From the NCBI GenBank assembly GCA_038239305.1, contig JBBSEW010000005.1:53484-117483 (forward strand): a stretch of 64,000 nt of DNA, given 5' to 3'. Below, piece after piece: positions 16,208 to 24,389 of the stretch (position 1 is the first letter of the stretch; each line of letters begins with the position of its first letter). Position numbers and translations under genes: made by a program. A model generated the notes under the pieces. That model had not been told where the DNA came from. It saw nothing but the letters and a program-made list of their open reading frames with translations, and made no database searches. The stretch comes from JALYUA01 sp038239305 (GTDB lineage Bacteria; Acidobacteriota; Thermoanaerobaculia; UBA5066; Gp7-AA6).

Positions 16208-17731
16208 ATGCGCACTCCTCCCCATCGATCCGAGAGCCGCACGCGAACTGTCGCCGCCATCGCCGCCATCGCCGTCATCGCGCTATTTCTTCCGCTCGCT
16301 CCGCGCTCCGCGAGAGGCGGCATTCCCGACCCGGCCGCAGACACCCGGGCGCTTACGGCGGAGCGGGGACAGGAGCTCGTCCTCGCGGCCGCCGACGCCG
16401 TCGAACGGATGTACGTCGATCCCGAAAAAGGCCGGATCATCGCGGACGCGCTGCGCCGGAGCGCTCGCGACGGCGGCTATTCCGGCATTCGCACCGTCAC
16501 CGCACTGGCCGACCGGCTCTCGCGTGACCTTCAGGAGATCGGGCACGACAAGCACCTCTCGGCGCGATTCGACCCGGCCGCCGGCGAGCGCGGACCGCGC
16601 ATACGCGTCGGGCCACCGGACGCTCCGGAGAGCGGCGGCCCGGGCGAGGGCAATCGTCCGGGTCCTGAGCCCGGCGGGCGCGCGGGGGTCGGGGCGGGCG
16701 AAGGGAGTGGGGGCGGCGGATCGCACGTCCGGATCGTCCGAGGCCCGGGCCCACCGGATCCCATGCGCGCGGAGCTGCAGCGGCGGACGAATTTTGGAAT
16801 CCACGCGGTCGAGCGGCTCGACGGGAACGTCGGCTACCTGGACGTGCGGGAATTTGCTCCCCTCTCCGCATCCAAGGACACCGTGGCCGCCTCCATGGCC
16901 TTCCTCGCGAATTCCGACGCGATCATCGTCGACCTCCGGAACTGCCCCGGCGGTTCTCCGGACACGGTGTCGTTTCTCGCGAGTTATTTCTTTCAGCCCG
17001 GCCGTCATGAGCTCTTTTCGCGCTACGACCGCATCGAGGACGCTACCCGGGTCGAGTACACGATGGAGGACCTCCCGGGCCGAGCGATGCCGGACACAGG
17101 GCTCTGGATTCTCGTCGGGCCGGACACGGCGTCCGCGGGAGAATCCTTCGCGTACCTCCTCCAGCAATTCGGCCGCGCGACCGTCGTCGGGGAGCGGACG
17201 GCAGGCGCCGGCTACAACGTCGTGACGCTTCCGCTCGGCGACGGGCTCGTCGTGGGGATCTCGGTGGCGCGTCCCATTCACCCGAAGACCGGTAAGGGGT
17301 GGGAAGGAGACGGCGTGCGCCCGGACGTGGCCGCCGCGCTCCCCGACGCGCTGCCGGTGGCGCACGCGGCCGCGCTGCGGCGGCTCGCCGGATCGGCGCG
17401 GGACGCCGGCCGGCGCCGCGAGCTCGAATGGGCCGTCGAACGCGTGAGCCCGCCGGCCGCCCGTACGGCGGTGGCGAGCCTCGCGGCGCTGGCGGGGCGC
17501 TACGGCGAGCGCACCGTGACGATCGAGAACGGACGCCTGTTCTGCCGCGCGCCGAACGGGCGCTCCCGCGCGATGGACCCGGTCGGCGCGGACGGGTTTA
17601 CATGGGACGAGCAGACGCGAGCCTCGTTCACGCGAACCGCCGCCGGACGGCCGGTGGAGCTCGTGCTCGAGCGCGCAGACGGAACGGTGGAACGATTTGC
17701 CCGGCGGTCTGCGGGCGAGGAGACACGATGA
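16208..17731 (+). CDS. S41 family serine peptidase (IRBP/tail-specific type), exported
   Basis: A 507-residue peptidase with an N-terminal membrane/signal segment (AAIAAIAVIALFLPLAPRSA). Residues 50-125 match the helical N-domain of IRBP-like S41 enzymes (VERMYVDPEKGRIIADAL). Residues 133-183 form a Gly/Pro-rich linker. The peptidase core includes GNVGYLDVREF, AIIVDLRNCPGG and the nucleophile S309 in GPDTASAGESFA, followed by VVGERTAGAG. The last 90 residues resemble the small beta domain found behind such hydrolases. Its ATGA overlaps the following beta-lactamase-fold gene. A PhoB-type box lies upstream, linking it to the two-component system just before it. The substrate is unknown, probably envelope proteins or peptides. 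Confidence 0.88.
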   Translation: MRTPPHRSESRTRTVAAIAAIAVIALFLPLAPRSARGGIPDPAADTRALTAERGQELVLAAADAVERMYVDPEKGRIIADALRRSARDGGYSGIRTVTALADRLSRDLQEIGHDKHLSARFDPAAGERGPRIRVGPPDAPESGGPGEGNRPGPEPGGRAGVGAGEGSGGGGSHVRIVRGPGPPDPMRAELQRRTNFGIHAVERLDGNVGYLDVREFAPLSASKDTVAASMAFLANSDAIIVDLRNCPGGSPDTVSFLASYFFQPGRHELFSRYDRIEDATRVEYTMEDLPGRAMPDTGLWILVGPDTASAGESFAYLLQQFGRATVVGERTAGAGYNVVTLPLGDGLVVGISVARPIHPKTGKGWEGDGVRPDVAAALPDALPVAHAAALRRLAGSARDAGRRRELEWAVERVSPPAARTAVASLAALAGRYGERTVTIENGRLFCRAPNGRSRAMDPVGADGFTWDEQTRASFTRTAAGRPVELVLERADGTVERFARRSAGEETR

Positions 17732-19206
17732 GATCGATCCCGGCTCTTCTGATTTCGGTGCTTCTCTCGGGATCCCGACTCGCCGCGGCTGCCGGGGCAT
17801 CCAGCGGTTCCCCCGATCCGAAACCGCCGGAGACCTCGGCTGCGGCCGTAACAATCCCCGGGACGCCCGAGGGGCGGCACATCCGGGCGTTTCTCGCGAT
17901 CTTCGAGAAACCCGATCCCGCCGCGCTCTCGGAGTTCATCTCCTCGCACTACGCGGCATCCGCCCTCGCCCAGCTTCCGCTCGCGGCCCGGGTGGAACGA
18001 CTGAAGGGAATCACCGCCGACCTGGGCCCGCTCGCGCTCCGTCAGGTCCTGTCCGCGGGCGAAGGCCACGCTTCGTTCGTCGCCCAATCGAAGCGAAAGG
18101 GCGAGACGCTGACGATCACGCTCGATCTCGACACGGGAGCCACCGGAGGAATTCGGGGAGTGCGCGTCGAAGCGGGCGGGCCCGACGAGGGCGGGCGGCC
18201 CCGCGAAGCGCCCGAAAAGCCAAAGGCTTCGGACGCCGAAGTCTCGGCGGCGGCATCCGCGTTTCTCGCCGCGCGCGCGGCGAAGGACGAGTTCTCCGGA
18301 GTGGTCGTTCTCGCGCGCGGAGGGCGTCCCTTCTTCCGCCAGGCGTACGGCCTCGCGGACCGCGACCTCGCGGTGGCGAACTCCGTGGAGACGAAGTTCA
18401 ACATCGCTTCGATCGGCAAGGTGATCACCAGCGCGGCGATCGCCCGCCTCATCCGGGACGGAAAGCTCTCGCCGAGCGACACGATCCGCAAGATCCTTCC
18501 GGATTCAAAATTGCCGTCGGCGGAGCGCATCACCGTGCAGCAGCTGCTCGAGATGCGATCGGGCCTCGGCGACATCTTCGGGCCGGAATATTCGGCGACG
18601 CCGAAAAACCGGCTGCGTTCTCTCGCCGACTATCTACCGTTGTTCGAGAGCAAGCCGTTGCGGTTCGAGCCCGGCGCGGGGCGCGAATACTCGAACGCGG
18701 GGTATGTCGTTCTGGGCCTCATCATCGAAAGGGTCTCGGGACGGAGCTACTACGATTTCGTCCGGGAGCGCGTCCTCGCTCCCGCCGGGATGACGTCCAC
18801 CGGCTGGTGGCCCCTCGACGAGGTGGTAGCGAACCGCGCCGTCGGATACACGCACCGGGGAGAGGAGAACGCGTCGCCGGAACGCGCACGGCGTTCGAAC
18901 GTCTATACGCTTCCGGCGCGCGGAAGCTCCGCGGGCGGCGGATACTCGACGGCCGGGGATCTGCTGAACCTCGCGGCGGCGCTTTCGGACGGGCGGCTCG
19001 AGCTCGCCGAGAGCGTCGTCGCCGGTTCCGGTCCCCCGGGTCGCCGCCACGGCAGCGACGGTTTCGCCGGAGGCTCTCCCGGCGTCAACACGACACTCGA
19101 GATCGACTACGAGCGCGGGCTCCAGATCGTCGTGCTCGCCAATGACGACCCTCCGGCCGCGGAAGGGGTATCCCGCAAGCTCGCGGAGTGGATGGGGATG
19201 CGTTAG
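17728..19206 (+). CDS. Exported serine hydrolase, beta-lactamase/PBP fold
   Basis: A 492-residue secreted protein translationally coupled (ATGA) to the S41 peptidase gene. After the signal peptide comes an N-terminal domain of about 130 residues rich in alpha/beta segments. The class C beta-lactamase/DD-peptidase fold follows, with SxxK as S228-I-G-K231, the Tyr motif YSN at 321-323 and a late GGSPG. It most resembles the esterase/peptidase members (beta-lactamase-related, PF00144) rather than true resistance enzymes. Coupling with a peptidase suggests a shared role in processing peptides or cell-wall material outside the membrane. The stop lies 17 bp from the convergent thiolase. Confidence 0.87.
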   Translation: MRSIPALLISVLLSGSRLAAAAGASSGSPDPKPPETSAAAVTIPGTPEGRHIRAFLAIFEKPDPAALSEFISSHYAASALAQLPLAARVERLKGITADLGPLALRQVLSAGEGHASFVAQSKRKGETLTITLDLDTGATGGIRGVRVEAGGPDEGGRPREAPEKPKASDAEVSAAASAFLAARAAKDEFSGVVVLARGGRPFFRQAYGLADRDLAVANSVETKFNIASIGKVITSAAIARLIRDGKLSPSDTIRKILPDSKLPSAERITVQQLLEMRSGLGDIFGPEYSATPKNRLRSLADYLPLFESKPLRFEPGAGREYSNAGYVVLGLIIERVSGRSYYDFVRERVLAPAGMTSTGWWPLDEVVANRAVGYTHRGEENASPERARRSNVYTLPARGSSAGGGYSTAGDLLNLAAALSDGRLELAESVVAGSGPPGRRHGSDGFAGGSPGVNTTLEIDYERGLQIVVLANDDPPAAEGVSRKLAEWMGMR

Positions 19207-19223
19207 AAAAGGCGCGGCCGCGG

Positions 19224-20528
19224 CTACGAGGCGTTCTCGAGCACCATCGCGTGCCCGAGACCGCCCGCCGCGCAGACCGTGATGAGCCCGAACTGCTTGC
19301 CCGAGCGGACGAGCTCGTTCGAGAGGGTCGTCACGATCCTCGCGCCCGTCGCCCCGAAAGGATGACCGATCGAGATCGATCCGCCGTACACGTTCAGGAT
19401 CGCCGGGTCGATCTCGCCGAGCGGTTCCGAGCGGCCGAGCTTCTCCTGCGCGAAACGCGCGGACCCGAATGCCTGGAGATTCGAGAGCACTTGCGCGGCG
19501 AACGCCTCGTGCATCTCGACCCGGCCCATGTCCGAAAGCTTCAGCCCCGCTCGATCGAGGGCGCGGGGAGCGGCGTACGCGGGTCCCTGCAGGAGCTGAT
19601 CCCCCGGGTCCAGGGCCGTGTACGCCCACGAACGGATGAACGCGAGGGGCCGGCGGCCATCCGCCTTCGCTCGCTCCTCCGACATCAGATAGACAGCCGA
19701 GGCTCCGTCGGTCAGCGGGGACGAGTTTGCGGCCGTGACGCTTCCGTATTCCCGGTCGAAAACGGGCTTCAGCTTCGCCATCGCTTCGAGCGACGAGTCG
19801 CGGCGCACATTGTTGTCCCGCGTTTCCATCTCCTCGTACCGGGGCGGGATCGGCACCGGAAACGTCTCCGCCGCGAGAACGCCGAGATCCCACGCTGCCG
19901 CGGCGCGCTGATGACTTCGCAGCGCGAGCTCGTCCTGCGCCTCCCGGGAGATCCCGTTCTCCTTCGCCATCTTCTCGGCCGACTGGCCCATCGACATGCC
20001 CGTCGTGTACTCCGCGATCGCGGGCGGATTCGGGGCGAGCTCCGCGATGCGGAAGCCGCGGAACGCCCGGGCCTTGTCCGCCGACGACTTTGACTTCGAC
20101 AGCTTCATCAACCGTTTCGTGAATTTTCGCGAGAACAGGACCGGGACGTCGGAGAGACACTCGGCTCCGCCCGCGATGATCCCGTCGGCCAGGCCGAGAG
20201 CGATCGTCTCGGCGGCGTCCGTGATCGCACGACTCGAAGACGCGCACGCCATGACCACCGATAACGCCGGCACGTGCATCGGCAGTCCCGCCTGGAAGAC
20301 CACTTCCCGCGCGATGTTCGGCCGCGAGAGCGACGGAATGACCGTCCCGTAAACCACCTCATCCACCCGCATCGGATCGATGTCGAACCGGGCGATCAGC
20401 TCCTTGACCGCCATCCCTCCGAGCTCGACAGCCGTGATGTCGTCAAAGGACGTTCCCGAGCGGGCGAACGGAGTGCGGATTCCGGCCACGATGGCGACAC
20501 GCCGGGGAGACGAAGAGAACTGGCTCAT
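19224..20528 (-). CDS. Acetyl-CoA C-acyltransferase (thiolase), FadI-like
   Basis: Cleaves 3-ketoacyl-CoA with CoA to acetyl-CoA and a shortened acyl-CoA in beta-oxidation, or works in reverse. The 434 residues match the length of the long-chain FadI type. The nucleophile is C95 (VVMACASSSRAI), the His is H389 (SISIGHPFGATGARI) and the second Cys is C419 (TVCAAGGLGHAM). No hydroxyacyl-CoA dehydrogenase partner lies next to it. On the minus strand TAGGCT sits 7 nt before the ATG and there is no ribosome-binding site. A membrane-lipid desaturase lies upstream beyond a structured gap; a shared fatty-acid theme is possible. Confidence 0.92.
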   Translation of the reverse strand: MSQFSSSPRRVAIVAGIRTPFARSGTSFDDITAVELGGMAVKELIARFDIDPMRVDEVVYGTVIPSLSRPNIAREVVFQAGLPMHVPALSVVMACASSSRAITDAAETIALGLADGIIAGGAECLSDVPVLFSRKFTKRLMKLSKSKSSADKARAFRGFRIAELAPNPPAIAEYTTGMSMGQSAEKMAKENGISREAQDELALRSHQRAAAAWDLGVLAAETFPVPIPPRYEEMETRDNNVRRDSSLEAMAKLKPVFDREYGSVTAANSSPLTDGASAVYLMSEERAKADGRRPLAFIRSWAYTALDPGDQLLQGPAYAAPRALDRAGLKLSDMGRVEMHEAFAAQVLSNLQAFGSARFAQEKLGRSEPLGEIDPAILNVYGGSISIGHPFGATGARIVTTLSNELVRSGKQFGLITVCAAGGLGHAMVLENAS

Positions 20529-20535
20529 CGTGCGG

Positions 20536-20541
20536 AGCCTA
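20536..20541 (-). promoter_or_regulatory. Candidate -10 element for the thiolase gene
   Basis: TAGGCT on the minus strand, 7 nt before the ATG at 20528, without a Shine-Dalgarno sequence. It is a weaker member of the close -10 series. Confidence 0.35.
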
Positions 20542-21043
20542 CCGCGAGCCGGGGGCTCACGCGAGGCTGAGGAGACTCTCGGTCCCTGATCTCACGAGAT
20601 CCGCCCGCCGCCGACTACGCCTCCCTCCGAGGCACGCGTCGGCCTCGTTGCGATGAGAGAGACCGTGGCCGCCGCTCGTCGTTCGGTCGCAGTGACAGGG
20701 AGGCGACTGCTCGGGTTCGGTGTGCTCCCTCACTCATGACCTCGTACGGGAGGCTCCGCCATCGGCGGGCTCCAGTGAGGCTTGAGTCACTCTGTGAGCC
20801 CGGGACCGGGAGCCCTCCCGGAGGAGACCCTCGAAATCGGGGCACAAGGCAGCGGTCGATTCACTTCTGTGTTCCTGCCCCGATTTCGCGGAGGCGCGAC
20901 TGCCATGGCGCGTCCCTCGCCCCCATAGTCCATAGTCGCGCCGTGTCGACGGAGCGAAGGGCGTACGGCCTCGGGCATCTCGTCGAGAGACGCCCTCGCG
21001 GAAAGAGTCGCCTCGGGACCGGAGGACGCGGACGTCTCGAAAA
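20542..21043. other. Gene-free 0.5-kb gap with dense hairpins (possible ncRNA or repeat element)
   Basis: No convincing coding frame. The stretch 20750-20890 contains successive inverted repeats: CCGCC-ATC-GGCGG near 20757-20769, AGTGA against TCACT near 20776-20794, CCGGGA-GCCC-TCCCGG near 20805-20820, and a perfect 12-bp pair CGAAATCGGGGC (20832-20843) and GCCCCGATTTCG (20877-20888) around a 33-nt loop. A CATAGTC doublet follows near 20923-20937. Both flanking genes read on the minus strand. It could be a structured RNA or a small dispersed element; the sequence alone does not decide. Confidence 0.45.
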
Positions 21044-22180
21044 CTAGATCGTTTCGGGAAGTTGAGCCAGCATCCGGGATGCCTGGCGCCATTCGTGGCG
21101 CGCCTCGGCGAGAGAGAGCTTGTAGGCGGCGACGGTTTCTTTCCAGGATGCGCGGAGCTCAGCGGAGCGCTTCCGGCCGCGCGTGACCATTTCGCGGCGC
21201 TGCGCGTCCATCTCGTGCCAGCGTGCGGCGGCGCGGTCGAGCGCGTGGTGCGCCATTTCCATCCGGAGCCGGATGGCGTCCCCAATCTCCGACGGCGCCA
21301 GCTCGAGCCTGCGCTCGGCGTGGACGAGCTTCATCCGGAGGCGCGACTTCTCGATGACGGCGCTCGGCGTCTTCTTCAGATCGCGCGCGAGCCCGAGGAT
21401 GCCGAGCGTCTGGATCAGCCACTTGGTCGGGTCCCACTGGTACCAGCGGATGCCGTTGCGGAAGTCCGCGGGGAACTTGTGGTGGAAGTTGTGGTACCCC
21501 TCGCCGTTCGTGATGAAGGCGAGCAGGCCGTTGTCGCGGGCCGAATTTTCCTCGGTGTACGGACGCGTGCCGTACAGGTGGGCCACGGAATTGACGAGGA
21601 AGGTCGTGTGGTGGATCAGGGCGATCCTCAGGAAACCGCCCCAGAGGAGCCCGGCGAGGGGGCTGCCGAACAGGGCGCCGATCGCCGTCGGAATGCCGAG
21701 GCCGCCGATGAGGCCGATCACGTGAGACCAGCGGTATTGCCACATGATCATCTTGTTCTCGGTCAGATCCGGGACGTTCTCGTAGGACCGCTCGTCCGGC
21801 TCCTTGTAGAAGAGCCAGAACATGTGTGCCCACAGCCCGCCGCGCCGGATGGAGTACGGATCCCAGTCGCGATCGACGTAGCGGTGATGGTCGCGATGGT
21901 CGGCGGACCACTTGAGCACGGAGTTCTGCAGCGCCATCGCGCCGAAGAAGAGGTAGTAGGCCTGAAGGACCGGATGGATCTGGTAGCTCTTGTGGGAAAA
22001 GCCGCGGTGATACCCGGCCGTGACGGAAAAGCTCACGAGGGAAAAGAGGACGATCAGAAGAGCCGGCTGCCACCACCGGACGCCGTTGACGAGGGCGTAG
22101 GCGGCCGTCCCGAAAACGCCGATCAGAGGCGTCAGGGACAGAAAGAGAATGTTGATCCAGTCCTTCTGTTTCTTTTCCAT
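21044..22180 (-). CDS. Acyl-CoA/acyl-lipid desaturase (delta-9 type) with coiled-coil tail
   Basis: A 378-residue membrane di-iron desaturase that introduces a double bond into saturated acyl chains. The three His boxes are complete: HRGFSH (58-63), HRDHH (95-99) and HNFHH (230-234). Four hydrophobic segments surround them (LFLSLTPLIGVFGTAAYAL, PALLIVLFSLVSFSVTAG, VIGLIGGLGIPTAIGALFG and the next). Residues about 275-378 form an unusual Arg/Glu/Ala-rich helical tail, probably coiled coil. I start at the ATG at 22180, with GGGAG upstream; the open frame runs further but has no membrane or sorting logic there. Electron partners are not encoded nearby. Confidence 0.92.
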   Translation of the reverse strand: MEKKQKDWINILFLSLTPLIGVFGTAAYALVNGVRWWQPALLIVLFSLVSFSVTAGYHRGFSHKSYQIHPVLQAYYLFFGAMALQNSVLKWSADHRDHHRYVDRDWDPYSIRRGGLWAHMFWLFYKEPDERSYENVPDLTENKMIMWQYRWSHVIGLIGGLGIPTAIGALFGSPLAGLLWGGFLRIALIHHTTFLVNSVAHLYGTRPYTEENSARDNGLLAFITNGEGYHNFHHKFPADFRNGIRWYQWDPTKWLIQTLGILGLARDLKKTPSAVIEKSRLRMKLVHAERRLELAPSEIGDAIRLRMEMAHHALDRAAARWHEMDAQRREMVTRGRKRSAELRASWKETVAAYKLSLAEARHEWRQASRMLAQLPETI

Positions 22181-22326
22181 GGGGGGCTCCCGAGTGGTTG
22201 CCCGCCGACGCGACCCACCGTCGCGCGATCGGGCGATTTCTTCGACAGGATGTCGAATCGCAGTCCAGCATATCACGCACTCCTGCGCGGATTCCGCCGC
22301 TTCCGCCGCCGTCCGCTCGTCCGACA

Positions 22327-22332
22327 TATGAT
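22327..22332 (+). promoter_or_regulatory. Candidate -10 element for the M49-like peptidase gene
   Basis: TATGAT, 6 nt before the ATG at 22339, with only T/G-rich bases between and no Shine-Dalgarno sequence. It fits the near-leaderless pattern seen at other genes of the window. Confidence 0.45.
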
Positions 22333-22338
22333 TTTTGG

Positions 22339-24024
22339 ATGACACGAACGACGCGCACGCTCGCCGGCTTCTCCCTGTTCACGATGGCCGCCGTTTTCTC
22401 CTTCCTCGGGGCACAATCTCCGGGAATGAAGGACGCGGTGGTTCCCGACCTGGAAAAACGCCTCGCGCGCTGGAAACCGGTGGACATGCCGTTCCACGCG
22501 CAATCGCTCTCGCCCCGTGAAAAGCAGCTTCTGGAAAAGCTCGTCCAGGCCTCGCGCCAGATCGAGAACATTTACTGGCGCCAGGGCGATCTGGAAGGCA
22601 TGGCCCTCTACCGCTCGCTCGCTTCCTCCTCCGATCCGAAGGACGTCGGCCTGCGCCGCTACCTCTGGATCAACGGCGGCCGCTGGGACCTCCTCGATGA
22701 AAACCGGCCCTTCGTCGGGACGGAGAACGCGCGCCCCGGCCGGACTCTCTTTCCGAAGGATCTGACCCGGACCGAGGTGGAGGCTTACGTCGCGGCCCAT
22801 CCGGCCGAGAAGGCGGCGATCTACGACGAGCGGACCGTCGTCGTGCGCGACGGCGCCCGGTTGAAGGCCATTCCGTACCATGTGGAGTACAAGACCTGGC
22901 TCGAGCCCGCGGCGGCCGCCCTCCGGGAAGCCGCGGATCTTTCCGAGGACAAGGCGTTCGCGAATTTCCTGCGCCTGCGCGCGAAAGCGCTGCTGACCGA
23001 CGACTACTACGAGAGCGATCTCGCCTGGCTGGATCTCGAGAACCCGAAATTCGACGTGATCTTCGCGCCCTACGAGGTGTATCTCGACGGTCTCCTCGGG
23101 GTGAAGACGTCCTACGGCGCGGCGGTCATGGTCCGCAACGAGGGCGAGAGCCGCAAGCTCGCGATCTTCCAGAAGCACGTCCCGGAGATCCAGGACGCTC
23201 TTCCTCTCGCCGCGGAGGACCGGCCGTCCAAGCACGGCAAGCGGGCCCCGATGGAGGTGATGGATACGCCCTTTCGGGCGGGCGACCTCCGGCACGGCTA
23301 CCAGGCCGTCGCGGACAACCTTCCGAACGATCCGCGCGTGCACGAGCTCAAAGGAAGCAAACAGATCTTCTTCAAGAACTTCATGGATGCGCGGGTCAAG
23401 GAAGTGATCCTGCCCGTCGCAAAGCGCCTCCTTCGGGAGGACCAGGCAGCCCGGGTCACGGCCGACGGTTACCTGACCGGCACGGTCATGCACGAGATAT
23501 CCCACGGGATCGGACCGGCATTCGCCCGCCAGAACGGCAAGAAGCGCGACATCCGGGAAGCGATCGGCCCCGGTTACTCGGGACTCGAGGAGGCGAAGGC
23601 GGACATCGGCGGGCTCTTCGGCCTGGACTGGCTGATTCGGCGCGGCATCCTCCCGAAGGAGCGCGCGCCGGAGTACTACGCGTCCCACATTGGAGGAATC
23701 TTCCGCACCGTCCGTTTCGGAACCGCCGAGGCCCATTCGCGCGCCGAGATGATGGAGTTCAACTACTTCGCGGAACAGGGCGCAATTGCCTTCGACAAGA
23801 CGATCGGCCGCTACGTCATCGACTTCGCGAAGATGCGGACCGCGATTGCCTCGCTCGCGAAGGAGCTTCTGGAGATAGAGGCGACCGGAGACCGCGGGAG
23901 GGCCGAAGCGTGGTTCCAGAAATACGGAGCGATGCCCCCCGAGCTCGCCGAAGCCCTGAAGACCACGGCCGACATCCCGGTGGACATCGATCCGAAAGGC
24001 GATTTTCCGGAGGGAGTCGAATAA
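22339..24024 (+). CDS. Dipeptidyl-peptidase III-like (M49-type) zinc metallopeptidase, exported
   Basis: A 561-residue protein with a signal peptide (LAGFSLFTMAAVFSFLGAQ). It keeps the M49-like zinc site: H385-E-I-S-H389 in TVMHEISHGIGP and E417/E418 in GLEEAKADIGGLFGLDWL. Classical DPP III has HEXXGH, whereas here the motif is a plain HEXXH followed by GIGP, so it belongs to the divergent bacterial branch. It likely cleaves dipeptides from peptides in the periplasm; the substrate is inferred from the family. It reads divergently from the desaturase. A strong hairpin terminator immediately follows the stop codon. Confidence 0.82.
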   Translation: MTRTTRTLAGFSLFTMAAVFSFLGAQSPGMKDAVVPDLEKRLARWKPVDMPFHAQSLSPREKQLLEKLVQASRQIENIYWRQGDLEGMALYRSLASSSDPKDVGLRRYLWINGGRWDLLDENRPFVGTENARPGRTLFPKDLTRTEVEAYVAAHPAEKAAIYDERTVVVRDGARLKAIPYHVEYKTWLEPAAAALREAADLSEDKAFANFLRLRAKALLTDDYYESDLAWLDLENPKFDVIFAPYEVYLDGLLGVKTSYGAAVMVRNEGESRKLAIFQKHVPEIQDALPLAAEDRPSKHGKRAPMEVMDTPFRAGDLRHGYQAVADNLPNDPRVHELKGSKQIFFKNFMDARVKEVILPVAKRLLREDQAARVTADGYLTGTVMHEISHGIGPAFARQNGKKRDIREAIGPGYSGLEEAKADIGGLFGLDWLIRRGILPKERAPEYYASHIGGIFRTVRFGTAEAHSRAEMMEFNYFAEQGAIAFDKTIGRYVIDFAKMRTAIASLAKELLEIEATGDRGRAEAWFQKYGAMPPELAEALKTTADIPVDIDPKGDFPEGVE

Positions 24025-24062
24025 GCGAAAAACCCGGCGGAACAGGCCCGCCGGGTTTCGCT
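24025..24062. terminator. Hairpin terminator after the M49-like peptidase
   Basis: CCCGGCGG pairs with CCGCCGGG around an AACAGG-containing loop, extended by flanking A and T runs and GCGAAA/TTTCGC. It starts one base after the stop codon. The A-rich left and T-rich right flanks would let it act in both directions. Confidence 0.85.
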
Positions 24063-24094
24063 CTCCGCTGGGTGACGCCCTCCGACACTGCAGC

Positions 24095-24132
24095 CGGGAA
24101 AAGGGAAACGGGAAACGGGAAACGGGAAACGG
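24095..24132. repeat. 7-bp tandem repeat, GGGAAAC
   Basis: Four to five copies of GGGAAAC, the first imperfect (GGGAAAA), in the non-coding gap after the terminator. The unit length equals that of the serA-serC array although the sequence differs. Confidence 0.85.
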
Positions 24133-24172
24133 CCGAGAGAACACGAATCCGATCCTCCGATTCCACGTGATT

Positions 24173-24261
24173 CGATATTTCGATAGTTCGATAGTTCGAT
24201 AGTTCGATAGTTCGATTGATCGCGAGATCGCGAGATCGCGAGATCGTCCCATCAATCGTCC
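24173..24261. repeat. 8-bp tandem arrays, GATAGTTC then GCGAGATC
   Basis: About four to five GATAGTTC units run into three to four GCGAGATC units, then a doublet of ATCGTCCC/ATCA. Both units recur in the gap at 35.5 kb. No gene lies between 24063 and the GTG at 24390; the gap is mostly these repeats. Confidence 0.85.
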
Positions 24262-24389
24262 CATCAGAGGTGAATCCCTCTCTCACCCTGGATCCTCCGA
24301 TCACTCCGATCCGCCTCACAGGACCAGCTGGCACTGAACTTGCCCCATCCGGGACCAGCGTCGAGACTCCGGCGCGGCGAGGAGGCGAG

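Noticed and set aside
17728..19206. Antibiotic-resistance beta-lactamase
   Set aside because: SxxK and YSN are present, but the extra N-terminal domain and coupling to an S41 peptidase fit the esterase/peptidase branch of PF00144 better; the same holds for 54042-55481.
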